Shown here: positions 39,201 to 47,280 of the stretch, in pieces | Numbering within the stretch: the first letter of the stretch is position 1 | Layout of the letters: each line of letters begins with the position of its first letter | Origin: Lepidurus packardi | Lineage: Eukaryota > Arthropoda > Branchiopoda > Notostraca > Triopsidae | Assembly: GCA_023053545.1 (NCBI GenBank) | Contig: JAKZAN010000106.1 | Location: 38,434 to 102,433 of the forward strand | Direction: 5' to 3' | DNA: 64,000 nt | The notes under the pieces: model-generated | Seen by the model: only the letters and a program-made list of their open reading frames with translations | Database searches by the model: none | What the model was told of the DNA's origin: nothing | Program-made: the position numbers and the translations under genes

Positions 39201-40174
39201 GCACGTTGACACCCGCTGAGTTGGGCAAGGTCGCCGTGCTGATGGGCGGCCAGTCGGCCGAGCGCGCTGTCTCGCTGATGTCTGGCGAGGGCGTGCTCAA
39301 AGCTCTGCGTTCACGCGGCGTCGATGCCCATGCCTTTGACCCGTCCGAGCGCCCGCTGAGTGACCTGAAGGCCGAGGGCTTTGCGCGCTGCTTCATCGCC
39401 TTGCATGGCCGCTTTGGCGAAGACGGCACGGTGCAAGGCGCGCTCGAACTGCTGGGCATTCCCTACACCGGCTCTGGCGTGATGGCGTCCAGCGTGGCCA
39501 TTGACAAGGTCATGACCAAGCGCCTGTGGCTGGCCGAAGGCCTGAGCACGCCGCGCTATGTGCTGCTGCGCCGCGGTGCCTACACCGCTGCCGACGTGGC
39601 CGCCGTGCCCGCGGCGTTGGGCTTGCCGCTGATCGTCAAGCCCGCGCGCGAAGGCTCGTCGATTGGCCTGGCCAAGGTGACCAGCGCCGACGGCATGGCC
39701 GCCGCCGTGGCCCAGGCCGCGCAGCTGGACGCTGACATTTTGTGCGAGCAATTCATCAGCGGCGACGAAGTGACCTGCCCCGTGCTGGGCACGGGCGCCG
39801 CCGCCCAAGCCCTGCCGGTGATCCGCATCGTCGCGCCTGAAGGCAACTACGACTACAACAACAAATACTTCACCGACACCACCCAGTACCTGGTGCCTTG
39901 CGGCTTGCCTGCCGGTGAAGAACAAGCCATTGGTCAGCTGGTGCTCGCCGCCTTTCGCAGCCTGAACTGCCGGGGCTGGGCGCGCGCCGACGTGATGATC
40001 GACGCCCGCACCCGCCAGCCGTATTTGCTGGAGATCAACACCTCGCCCGGCATGACTGGCCATTCGCTGGTGCCCATGTCGGCGCGCGCCGCCGGCCTGG
40101 CCTACGAAGACCTGTGCCTGACCGTGTTGGCCAGCGCCACGCTGGACCACCAGCCCGCGGGAGCCGCCCGGTGA
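39197..40174 (+). CDS. ddl: D-alanine:D-alanine ligase
   Basis: Ddl makes the D-Ala-D-Ala used by MurF. The 325-residue ATP-grasp enzyme has [17 protein letters not shown] at the N-terminus, [36 protein letters not shown] (ATP loop), YDYNNKYF and the metal site [18 protein letters not shown]. The ATG overlaps the murC stop. The stop overlaps the GTG of ftsQ. Confidence 0.97.
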   Translation: MSTLTPAELGKVAVLMGGQSAERAVSLMSGEGVLKALRSRGVDAHAFDPSERPLSDLKAEGFARCFIALHGRFGEDGTVQGALELLGIPYTGSGVMASSVAIDKVMTKRLWLAEGLSTPRYVLLRRGAYTAADVAAVPAALGLPLIVKPAREGSSIGLAKVTSADGMAAAVAQAAQLDADILCEQFISGDEVTCPVLGTGAAAQALPVIRIVAPEGNYDYNNKYFTDTTQYLVPCGLPAGEEQAIGQLVLAAFRSLNCRGWARADVMIDARTRQPYLLEINTSPGMTGHSLVPMSARAAGLAYEDLCLTVLASATLDHQPAGAAR

Positions 40175-40968
40175 GAATGAATTCGCCCGTCTACGCGCCG
40201 GTGGCTACGCCACTGGACGTGCGCCTGATGAATGGCCTGACGCTGCTGCTGGCAGCGGTGTTGGCCATGCTGGTGCTGGCGGGCCTGGCCAAGTGGTTGA
40301 TGGGCCACTCGGTGTTCACCTTGCAGGGCATCCGGGTCGAGAGCGAACTCAGCCACAACAACGCTATTACCTTGCGTGCCAACGTCGCGCCCAAGCTGGT
40401 GGGCAACTTTTTTACCGCCGACCTGGCGCGCACCCGCGCTGCGTTCGAGTCGGTGCCCTGGGTTCGCCAAGCCGTGGTGCGGCGCGAGTTCCCGGCTCGC
40501 CTGCGCGTGCAACTGCAAGAGCACGAAGCGGCCGCCTTTTGGGGCCCGGCCGAAAACGCGCGGCTGGTCAACACCTTTGGTGAGGTGTTTGAAGTCAACC
40601 AAGGCGACGTGGAAGCCGACGACCTGCCACTGCTGCAAGGCCCCAGCGGCCAAGCGGCGCTGATGCTGCGCGCCTTTCGCTTGCTCGAGCCGGCCTTGGA
40701 GCCGCTGGACAGCCTGGTGCAACTCGAACTGACCGGACGCGGCAGCTGGCGCGCCCGGCTCGACAACGGCGCGCTGATCGACATAGGCCCCGGCGCCCCC
40801 GAGGAAATTCGCGACCGAACGCAGCGCTTCGTCGCCACGGTGGCGCAGACCTCGTCGAAATTCGGGCGCAACCTCGAGTCGGCCGATCTGCGGTACCCCA
40901 ACGGTTATGCGCTGCGTTTGCGGGGCATCACGACCCTCAGCCCCGGCAGCAAACAGGACAAGAAATAA
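40171..40968 (+). CDS. ftsQ: Cell division protein FtsQ
   Basis: FtsQ is a bitopic membrane protein that links FtsL/FtsB to the division ring. The 265-residue protein has one membrane span (about residues 24-46), then a POTRA domain ([15 protein letters not shown]...[31 protein letters not shown]) and the C-terminal beta domain. The GTG at 40171 overlaps the ddl stop; an ATG at 40177 is an equal alternative. Confidence 0.95.
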   Translation: MRMNSPVYAPVATPLDVRLMNGLTLLLAAVLAMLVLAGLAKWLMGHSVFTLQGIRVESELSHNNAITLRANVAPKLVGNFFTADLARTRAAFESVPWVRQAVVRREFPARLRVQLQEHEAAAFWGPAENARLVNTFGEVFEVNQGDVEADDLPLLQGPSGQAALMLRAFRLLEPALEPLDSLVQLELTGRGSWRARLDNGALIDIGPGAPEEIRDRTQRFVATVAQTSSKFGRNLESADLRYPNGYALRLRGITTLSPGSKQDKK

Positions 40969-40977
40969 GGTAAGACT

Positions 40978-42207
40978 ATGGCCAAGGAATACAAAGATCT
41001 GGTGGTGGGCTTGGACATCGGCACCAGCAAAGTGATGGTGGTGGTGGCCGAGGTCATGCCCGGCGGGGAGCTCAAGCTCGCCGGCCTGGGCATTGCCGCC
41101 AGCAACGGCCTCAAACGCGGCGTGGTGGTCAACATCGACGCCACGGTGCAGAGCATTCAGCAAGCGCTCAAGGAAGCCGAGCTGATGGCCGACTGCAAGA
41201 TCGGCAGGGTCTACACCGGGATCACCGGCAGCCACATTCGCGGCATCAACTCCAGCGGCATGGTGGCGGTCAAAGACAAGGAAGTCACACAAGCTGACGT
41301 GGCCCGCGTGATCGAAACCGCCAAGGCCATCAACATCTCGTCCGACCAGCGCCTGCTCTTGGTCGAGCCCCAGGAATTCGTGATCGACGGTCAAGAGGTG
41401 CGCGAACCCATCGGCATGAGCGGCATTCGCCTTGAAGCGAAGGTGCACATCGTCACCGGCGCGCAGAGCGCGGCTGAAAACATCATCAAGTGCGTGCGCC
41501 GCTGCGGCCTGGAAGTGGACCAGCTCATGCTCAATCCGCTGGCGTCCAGCCTGGCGGTGCTGACGCAGGACGAGCAAGACCTGGGCGTGGCGATGGTCGA
41601 CATTGGTGCCGGCACCACCGACGTGGCGATCTTCACTGGCGGCGCGATCCGGCACACGGCGGTGATCCCCATCGCGGGCGACCTGATCACCAGCGACATC
41701 GCCATGGCGCTGCGCACACCGACCAAGGACGCTGAAGACATCAAGGTGGAAAACGGTTGCGCCAAGCAGTTGCTGGCCGACCCGGAAACGCAGGTGGAAG
41801 TGCCTGGCCTGGGCGACCGGGGGCCGCGCATGCTCAGCCGTCAGGCACTGGCTGGCGTGATCGAGCCGCGTGTCGAAGAAATTTTCACCCTGGTGCAGCA
41901 AGTCATCCGTGAATCGGGCTACGAGGAAATGCTGTCTTCGGGCATCGTGCTGACCGGCGGCAGCGCGGTCATGCCCGGCATGTTCGAGCTGGCCGAAGAC
42001 ATCTTTTTGAAGCAGGTGCGCGTGGCGGTGCCGCGCCACTCCAGTGCCTTGTCCGACATGGTGGCCCAAGCGCGCGCCGCCACGGTGATGGGCTTGCTGG
42101 AAGAAGCCCGCCTGGGCCGCATGCGCGGCTTCAAGGTGTCGCAAAAGGCCGGCAGCGTGCACAACGCGTTCGGTCGCGTCAAAGACTGGCTGATCGGCAA
42201 CTTCTGA
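40978..42207 (+). CDS. ftsA: Cell division protein FtsA
   Basis: FtsA is the actin-like protein that tethers FtsZ filaments to the membrane. The 409-residue protein has the phosphate-1 motif LVVGLDIGTSKVMVVV, the 1C domain (GITGSHIRGINSSGMV), VDIGAGTTDVAIF (phosphate 2) and VLTGGSAVMPG. The last residues (FGRVKDWLIGNF) form the amphipathic membrane-targeting helix. An ATAAGGTAAG sequence precedes the ATG. Confidence 0.97.
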   Translation: MAKEYKDLVVGLDIGTSKVMVVVAEVMPGGELKLAGLGIAASNGLKRGVVVNIDATVQSIQQALKEAELMADCKIGRVYTGITGSHIRGINSSGMVAVKDKEVTQADVARVIETAKAINISSDQRLLLVEPQEFVIDGQEVREPIGMSGIRLEAKVHIVTGAQSAAENIIKCVRRCGLEVDQLMLNPLASSLAVLTQDEQDLGVAMVDIGAGTTDVAIFTGGAIRHTAVIPIAGDLITSDIAMALRTPTKDAEDIKVENGCAKQLLADPETQVEVPGLGDRGPRMLSRQALAGVIEPRVEEIFTLVQQVIRESGYEEMLSSGIVLTGGSAVMPGMFELAEDIFLKQVRVAVPRHSSALSDMVAQARAATVMGLLEEARLGRMRGFKVSQKAGSVHNAFGRVKDWLIGNF

Positions 42208-42368
42208 TGGCACCGCTGCACCCCACCCATTTCCCCCGACTCGGCGGCCCGACGCACGGCGGTGGCGCCGACCCCCCCGCATTGACCCTTTTCCCTTTCC
42301 CGCGCAATAAAAAAAACGAGCTCTTTTTCAATTTTTGGCAACTGCAACACAACACAACGGAGGCTCTC

Positions 42369-43604
42369 ATGAGCATCGAAATGATGGATATCGAAGAATT
42401 CAACCAAGGCACGCAGATCAAGGTGATCGGTGTTGGCGGTGGCGGCGGCAATGCCGTTGAGCACATGATTGGTTGCAGCGTGCAGGGCGTGGAGTTCATT
42501 TGCGCCAACACCGACGCGCAGGCCTTGGGCCGCGGCACCGCGCACAAGACCATCCAGCTCGGCGGCAGCGGCTTGGGCGCAGGCAGCAAGCCCGACAAGG
42601 GCCGTGAAGCCGCCGAGCTGGCGGTGGACGACATCCGCACGGCCATTGCCGGCGCGCACATGTTGTTCATCACCGCCGGCATGGGTGGCGGCACCGGCAC
42701 CGGTGCAGCCCCTGTGATCGCCCGCGTGGCCAAAGAAATGGGCATCCTCACGGTGGGCGTGGTGACCAAGCCGTTCGAGTTTGAAGGCGGCCGCCGCATG
42801 AGCAACGCCGACCTCGGCCTGGCCGAGCTGGAAGCGAACGTCGATTCGTTGATCGTGGTGCTCAACGAAAAGCTGCTGGAAGTGCTGGGCGACGACGTCA
42901 CGCAAGACCAGGCTTTTGCCCACGCGAACGACGTGCTGAAAAACGCCGTCGGCGGCATTGCCGAGATCATCAACGTGCCCGGCCATGTGAACGTCGACTT
43001 TGAAGACGTGCGCACCGTCATGGGCGAGCCAGGCAAGGCCATGATGGGCACAGCCAAGGCCAATGGACCGGACCGCGCCCGCATCGCCGCCGAGCAGGCC
43101 GTGGCCTGCCCGCTGCTCGAAGGCATCGACCTGTCTGGCGCCAAGGGCGTGCTGGTGCTGATCTCGGCCGCCAAGGGCTCGCTCAAACTGAGCGAATCCA
43201 AGCTGGCCATGAACACCATCCGCGCTTACGCCTCGCCTGACGCGCATGTCATCTACGGCACGGCCTACGACGACGAGTTGGGTGAAGACATCCGCGTGAC
43301 CGTGGTCGCCACTGGCCTGAGCCGCCAGGGCGTTCGCCGCGCTGCGCCGTTGCAGGTCATCCAGCAGCAGCGCACCGGCACCGACAACATGCCCACACAC
43401 AACATGATGGCTGGCAACATGGGCCACAGCGCCAGCGGTTCGATGTCGCCCGTCGGCATCGGCCGGCAGGATTACGGCAAGATGGACGTGCCCAGCGTGT
43501 GGCGCACCAACCGCACGCAGGCTGCGGCCAAGGTGGATGCCTTGGCCTTGGGTGGCATGGACGACCTGGAAATCCCCGCCTTCTTGCGCAGGCAAGCCGA
43601 CTGA
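42369..43604 (+). CDS. ftsZ: Cell division GTPase FtsZ
   Basis: FtsZ polymerises into the Z-ring. The 411-residue tubulin homologue has GVGGGGGNAVEHM, the tubulin signature G106-G-G-T-G-T-G112, the T7-loop NVDFEDVRTVM, and at the end a linker plus the conserved C-terminal peptide DDLEIPAFLRRQ that binds FtsA. The start ATG at 42369 has CGGAGG 6 nt upstream. A longer upstream frame into the ftsA stop was rejected. The 161-bp gap after ftsA is the largest in the cluster so far and could hold an extra promoter. Confidence 0.98.
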   Translation: MSIEMMDIEEFNQGTQIKVIGVGGGGGNAVEHMIGCSVQGVEFICANTDAQALGRGTAHKTIQLGGSGLGAGSKPDKGREAAELAVDDIRTAIAGAHMLFITAGMGGGTGTGAAPVIARVAKEMGILTVGVVTKPFEFEGGRRMSNADLGLAELEANVDSLIVVLNEKLLEVLGDDVTQDQAFAHANDVLKNAVGGIAEIINVPGHVNVDFEDVRTVMGEPGKAMMGTAKANGPDRARIAAEQAVACPLLEGIDLSGAKGVLVLISAAKGSLKLSESKLAMNTIRAYASPDAHVIYGTAYDDELGEDIRVTVVATGLSRQGVRRAAPLQVIQQQRTGTDNMPTHNMMAGNMGHSASGSMSPVGIGRQDYGKMDVPSVWRTNRTQAAAKVDALALGGMDDLEIPAFLRRQAD

Positions 43605-43622
43605 TTGACGCTGCGTCAGGTC

Positions 43623-43656
43623 AAGCCCTCTTCCTTCGGTGGAAGAGGGCTTTTTT
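43623..43656 (+). terminator. Rho-independent terminator after ftsZ
   Basis: AAGCCCTCTTCC pairs with GGAAGAGGGCTT around TTCGGT and is followed by TTTTTT. It ends the main dcw transcript, so lpxC needs its own promoter. Confidence 0.93.
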
Positions 43657-43739
43657 GTTCGCCGCTGCGCCTGATCGCCGGCTGCCCAGCCCGCCAAGCC
43701 GCTGATGACCTTTCGCCGCCCCACAACCCCCGGCCAATT

Positions 43740-43745
43740 TAAAAT
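43740..43745 (+). promoter_or_regulatory. Candidate -10 box of lpxC
   Basis: TAAAAT ends 6 nt before the lpxC ATG and comes after the ftsZ terminator, so a promoter is expected here. If used, the transcript would be nearly leaderless. Confidence 0.45.
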
Positions 43746-43751
43746 GCGCCC

Positions 43752-44675
43752 ATGCTCGCCCAAAGAACCCTCAAATCACTGACCAAAGCCGTGGGCGTTG
43801 GTTTGCACAGCGGACAACGTGTGGAGTTGACCTTGCGGCCCGCGCCGGTCAACACCGGCATCGTCTTTCGGCGGGTGGACTTGCCGCAGCCGGTGGACAT
43901 TCCCATCTCGGCCTTGGCCGTGACGGACACCCGCCTGGCCTCGACCATCTCGGTGGGCAGCGCCAAGGTGTTCACGGTGGAGCACCTCATGTCGGCCTGT
44001 GCCGGCCTGGGTATTGACAACTTGTTCGTCGACATCACCGCCGAAGAAGTGCCGATTCTGGATGGTTCGGCGGCGTCCTTTGTGTTTTTGCTGCAATCCG
44101 CCGGCATTGAACTGCAAAAAGCGGCCAAGCAGTTTGTGCGCGTGATCCGACCGGTGGAAGTGCGTGAAGGCGAGGGCGCTGCCACCAAGTGGGCCCGCTT
44201 GAGCCCGCACGAAGGCTACAAGCTCAGCTTTGAGATCGACTTTGACCACCCGGCCGTGGATTCAACCGGCCAATGCGTCGAGTTCGACATGAGCACCGGC
44301 TCCTACACCCGTGACATTGCCCGCGCCCGCACCTTTGGCTTTACCAAAGACGTGGAGATGATGCGCGCCAACGGCCTGGCGCTGGGCGGCGGTTTGGACA
44401 ACGCCATCGTCATGGACGACTACAAGGTGCTCAACGCCGACGGCCTGCGCTACAACGACGAATTCGTCAAACACAAAATCCTCGACGCCATGGGCGACCT
44501 GTATTTGCTGGGCAAGCCGCTGCTGGCGGCCTACAGCGCGTTTCGCTCCGGCCACGCCATGAACAACAAGCTGCTGCGCGAATTGCTGGCCCATGAAGAC
44601 GCGTACGAGCTGGTCTCGTTTGACGACGAGCGCCGCGCCCCCAAAGGCATGGCGCACATTGCTGCGGCCTGGTAA
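43752..44675 (+). CDS. lpxC: UDP-3-O-acyl-GlcNAc deacetylase LpxC
   Basis: LpxC is the zinc amidase for the committed step of lipid A synthesis. The 307-residue protein has [18 protein letters not shown] at the N-terminus, [15 protein letters not shown] with a zinc His, the [19 protein letters not shown] region, and [14 protein letters not shown] with the other zinc ligands and [15 protein letters not shown] with the catalytic His. It follows the ftsZ terminator, as usual in proteobacteria. Confidence 0.97.
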   Translation: MLAQRTLKSLTKAVGVGLHSGQRVELTLRPAPVNTGIVFRRVDLPQPVDIPISALAVTDTRLASTISVGSAKVFTVEHLMSACAGLGIDNLFVDITAEEVPILDGSAASFVFLLQSAGIELQKAAKQFVRVIRPVEVREGEGAATKWARLSPHEGYKLSFEIDFDHPAVDSTGQCVEFDMSTGSYTRDIARARTFGFTKDVEMMRANGLALGGGLDNAIVMDDYKVLNADGLRYNDEFVKHKILDAMGDLYLLGKPLLAAYSAFRSGHAMNNKLLRELLAHEDAYELVSFDDERRAPKGMAHIAAAW

Positions 44676-44690
44676 GGCGGGGAGGCTGCT

Positions 44691-44867
44691 GTGCTGCTGT
44701 TTCGCTGGCTCATTTTCTTTTTGCTGCTGGCCGCAGGCGTGTCGTTCGCCTTTTATGCGGGCACCGGTCAGGCCAAGTACCGGCGTGCCGGGCTGATCGT
44801 TTTGAAGTGGACCGTGCTCGCCGGTCTGGGCTTTTTTGGGGTGCTGGTGTTGGAGCGCGTGCTCTAA
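44691..44867 (+). CDS. Small membrane protein of 58 residues
   Basis: The GTG at 44691 is preceded by GGGGAGG at a good distance and opens a 58-codon frame ending TAA at 44867. It encodes two hydrophobic segments (about residues 3-22 and 36-56) separated by a short basic hinge (GQAKYRRAG), so it is a two-span inner-membrane protein. It follows lpxC by 15 bp and probably shares its transcript. Function is unknown. Confidence 0.7.
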   Translation: MLLFRWLIFFLLLAAGVSFAFYAGTGQAKYRRAGLIVLKWTVLAGLGFFGVLVLERVL

Positions 44868-44882
44868 CGCACGGCCGCCAAT

Positions 44883-45440
44883 TCAGCGCGTGCGGCTGCC
44901 CCGGTACTGACCGGCCAGCGCCGTCTGGCCCCCCGCGCTGACCGTGCCCGCTTGCAGGCGCGCCATGGCCGAACCCACATGCGCGTGTGTGATGGCCAGG
45001 CCCAGCGCGTCGGCAGCGTCTTTGCCGGGCAGGCCGGGCAGTTTTAAAAGCCGCATCACCATTTCTTGCACCTCTGGCTTGCCGGCCTTGCCGTAGCCGG
45101 CGACGGCTTTTTTCAGTTGCAAGGCGGTGTATTCATGCACGGCCAAGTCGCGGGCCACCAGCGCGGTGACGCAAGCGCCGCGTGCCTGGCCCAGGAGCAA
45201 GGTGGCTTGCGGGTTGGTGTTGACGAACACGATCTCGACCGAGGCCACGTCCGGCTCGTAGCGGGCCACCACTTCAGACACGCCGTCAAACAAGACCTTG
45301 AGCCGCGCCGGCAAGCCGCTGCTGATCAGGTGCGCCGTCTTGATGGTGCCGCTGGCCACATAGCTCAGGTGCTGGCCGTCGACGTCGATCACGCCAAAGC
45401 CGGCGACCTGCAAGCCAGGGTCAATCCCCAAAATGCGCAT
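44883..45440 (-). CDS. ruvC: Holliday junction resolvase RuvC
   Basis: RuvC cuts Holliday junctions as a dimer with RuvAB. The 185-residue RNase H-fold protein has the first catalytic Asp in [16 protein letters not shown], the Glu in [11 protein letters not shown] and the final Asp pair in [17 protein letters not shown] ~20-residue tail follows. It lies downstream of mtgA and aroE on the minus strand. ruvA and ruvB are not in the window. Confidence 0.97.
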   Translation of the reverse strand: MRILGIDPGLQVAGFGVIDVDGQHLSYVASGTIKTAHLISSGLPARLKVLFDGVSEVVARYEPDVASVEIVFVNTNPQATLLLGQARGACVTALVARDLAVHEYTALQLKKAVAGYGKAGKPEVQEMVMRLLKLPGLPGKDAADALGLAITHAHVGSAMARLQAGTVSAGGQTALAGQYRGSRTR

Positions 45441-45452
45441 GCGCCCTCCCGG

Positions 45453-46223
45453 TCATGGCAGGTCTACCGCGCGCATGCGGGCGGTGATGGTGTTGGCCCG
45501 TGCGGCCAGGTACTCGGAGTCGGGCCGCGTTTCAAAGTAGCGCGGGCGCGGCAGCATCACGGCCAGGCGGGCAGCCTCGTAAGCCGTGAGCCGGGCGGCG
45601 GGCTTGCGGTAGTAATGCTGGGCGGCGGCCTCGGCGCCAAAAATGCCTTGGCCCCACTCCACGCTGTTGAGGTAGATCTCCAGAATGCGCTCTTTGCTCA
45701 GCATGCTTTCGAGCATCAGCGTGAGCACCAGCTCCTGGCCCTTGCGCAGCAGCGTGCGCTCGCCTGACAAAAACAGGTTCTTGGCCAGTTGCTGGGTGAT
45801 GGTGGAGCCGCCGATGATTTTGGGCGGCTTGGCGGCGGCCACAGCGTTGGCTGCTGCTGGGCTTTTGCCGTTGCGCTTGGCTGCTTGCTCGGCCTGCTTG
45901 GCGGCGCGCTGGGCAGCTTGCTGGTTTTTGCCCCAGGCTTTTTCCAGCGCTTCAAGGTCCAGGCCGTCGTGCTCGGTGAAGCTGGCGTCTTCTGATGCAA
46001 TGACTGCTGCCTTGAGCTGGTCCGACAGTTGCTTGTAGGGCACCCAGTGTTGGCGCCATTTCAGCTGGCCGGTGCTCTGCGTGATGTGCCAAGCCTGCGA
46101 GCGTTCAAACGCGGTGGACTCGGGCGGCAGCACCGCCATCAGGCCAATGCGTGCGGCAAAGTACAGCTGCAAGGCGAGCACGGCCATGAGCAGCACCCCC
46201 AGCAACCGGGCCAGCACTTTCAT
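45453..46223 (-). CDS. mtgA: Monofunctional biosynthetic peptidoglycan transglycosylase
   Basis: MtgA polymerises lipid II into glycan strands. The 256-residue protein has one N-terminal membrane anchor (about residues 7-29) and the GT51 fold: catalytic Glu in VIASEDASFTEHDG (E78), GGSTITQQLAKNLFLSGERTL, then EIYLNSVEWGQGIFGAEAAA. A ~35-residue Ala/Lys-rich stretch (about 99-133), not present in E. coli MtgA, sits inside the active-site region between the two motifs. It is 12 bp from ruvC and 31 bp from aroE. Confidence 0.95.
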   Translation of the reverse strand: MKVLARLLGVLLMAVLALQLYFAARIGLMAVLPPESTAFERSQAWHITQSTGQLKWRQHWVPYKQLSDQLKAAVIASEDASFTEHDGLDLEALEKAWGKNQQAAQRAAKQAEQAAKRNGKSPAAANAVAAAKPPKIIGGSTITQQLAKNLFLSGERTLLRKGQELVLTLMLESMLSKERILEIYLNSVEWGQGIFGAEAAAQHYYRKPAARLTAYEAARLAVMLPRPRYFETRPDSEYLAARANTITARMRAVDLP

Positions 46224-46254
46224 GCGGCGGCGCCCGCCAGCGGGGGGCCTTGCG

Positions 46255-47091
46255 TCACAGAGCAGCCCGCATTTCTTGCAAGACCTGTGCGGCCGGTGGG
46301 CGCACGCCGCGCCACAAGAAAAACGATTCGGCCGCTTGCTCGACCAGCATGCCCAGGCCGTCGCGCGGACGTGCGCCGTGCTGGGCGGCCCAGTCTAAAA
46401 AGTGTTGTGCGGCCGGGCCGTACATCATGTCGTACACCAGAGCGCCGGGCTGGAGCACGCTGGCAGAAACCGGCACGGCTGCGCCCGCCAGGCTGCTGGC
46501 GGTGGCGTTGATGAGCACATCAAAGCGGCCCAGCGCATCGTCCAGGCCTTGCGCTGCCAATTCGGTGTGTTCAAGGGCGGCTTGCAAAGACGGGTGGGCG
46601 CGGTGCCGGGCCACCAACGCTTCGGCCTTGGCGCGTGTGCGGTTGACCACCAGCAAGCGCCGGGGGCGGGCCAGCAGCAGCGGGCCGATGACGCCCGCAG
46701 CCGCGCCGCCCGCGCCCAGCAACAGCACATCGCGCCCGGCCAGCGGCTGGCCGGCGTTGACTTCGATGTCGCGCACCAGGCCCACGCCGTCGGTGTTGTC
46801 GGCCAGCAGGCGACCGTTTTCAAAACTCAAGGTGTTGGCAGCCTGGGCCAATTCGGCGCGGGCGCTGGCCTGGTCGGCGGCCCGGAAGGCTTCCAACTTG
46901 AAAGGCACAGTCACGTTGCAGCCGCGCACGCCACGCGCCTGAAAGTCGCCCAAAGTGGCGGTCAGTTCGTCCAGCGCCACCAGCTGGCGTTCATATTGCA
47001 AGGGCTGACCGGTCAATTCAGCAAAGCGGGCGTGTATGTGTGGCGACTTGCTGTGGGCGATCGGGTTGCCGATGACGAAGTAATGGTCCAT
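46255..47091 (-). CDS. aroE: Shikimate dehydrogenase
   Basis: AroE reduces 3-dehydroshikimate to shikimate with NADPH. The 278-residue protein has FVIGNPIAHSKSPHIH (substrate serines), GCNVTVPFKLEAF with the catalytic Lys, NTLSFENGRLLADNTDGVG with the Asp, and the NADP site LLLGAGGAAAGVI followed by NRTRAKAEAL. It begins a minus-strand run aroE-mtgA-ruvC. Confidence 0.96.
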   Translation of the reverse strand: MDHYFVIGNPIAHSKSPHIHARFAELTGQPLQYERQLVALDELTATLGDFQARGVRGCNVTVPFKLEAFRAADQASARAELAQAANTLSFENGRLLADNTDGVGLVRDIEVNAGQPLAGRDVLLLGAGGAAAGVIGPLLLARPRRLLVVNRTRAKAEALVARHRAHPSLQAALEHTELAAQGLDDALGRFDVLINATASSLAGAAVPVSASVLQPGALVYDMMYGPAAQHFLDWAAQHGARPRDGLGMLVEQAAESFFLWRGVRPPAAQVLQEMRAAL

Positions 47092-47280
47092 GGATTCAAC
47101 AGGAAAAAGGCCGAGCCAGGACAGCTCAGCGGTGCAGCCGTCATTGTGGCTCAGCGCTTGGGCTTGTGCGCAGCCAACGGCCCGGCTCTGAGCGCCATGC
47201 TCAGGGCTTGGCGCTCTAAGCTCGGTCGCGCCGACGCTTGGGCCAGCCGCCCAGCGCCCATGTCAGCGCCAAGCTGCCGT
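47092..47280. other. Short gap between aroE and the RNB gene
   Basis: These 189 bp contain no gene I can support. In some related genomes a small gene lies in this position, but the frames here are interrupted. Two short stretches on the minus strand (about 47150-47250) look vaguely protein-like; I make no call. Confidence 0.35.

Noticed and set aside
40102-42282. 726-codon minus-strand frame opposite ftsQ and ftsA
   Set aside because: Both plus-strand genes are certain; the frame is again a shadow.
47092-47280. A remnant tonB-like gene between aroE and the RNB gene
   Set aside because: Fragments on the minus strand are too short and too weak to assign to a family.
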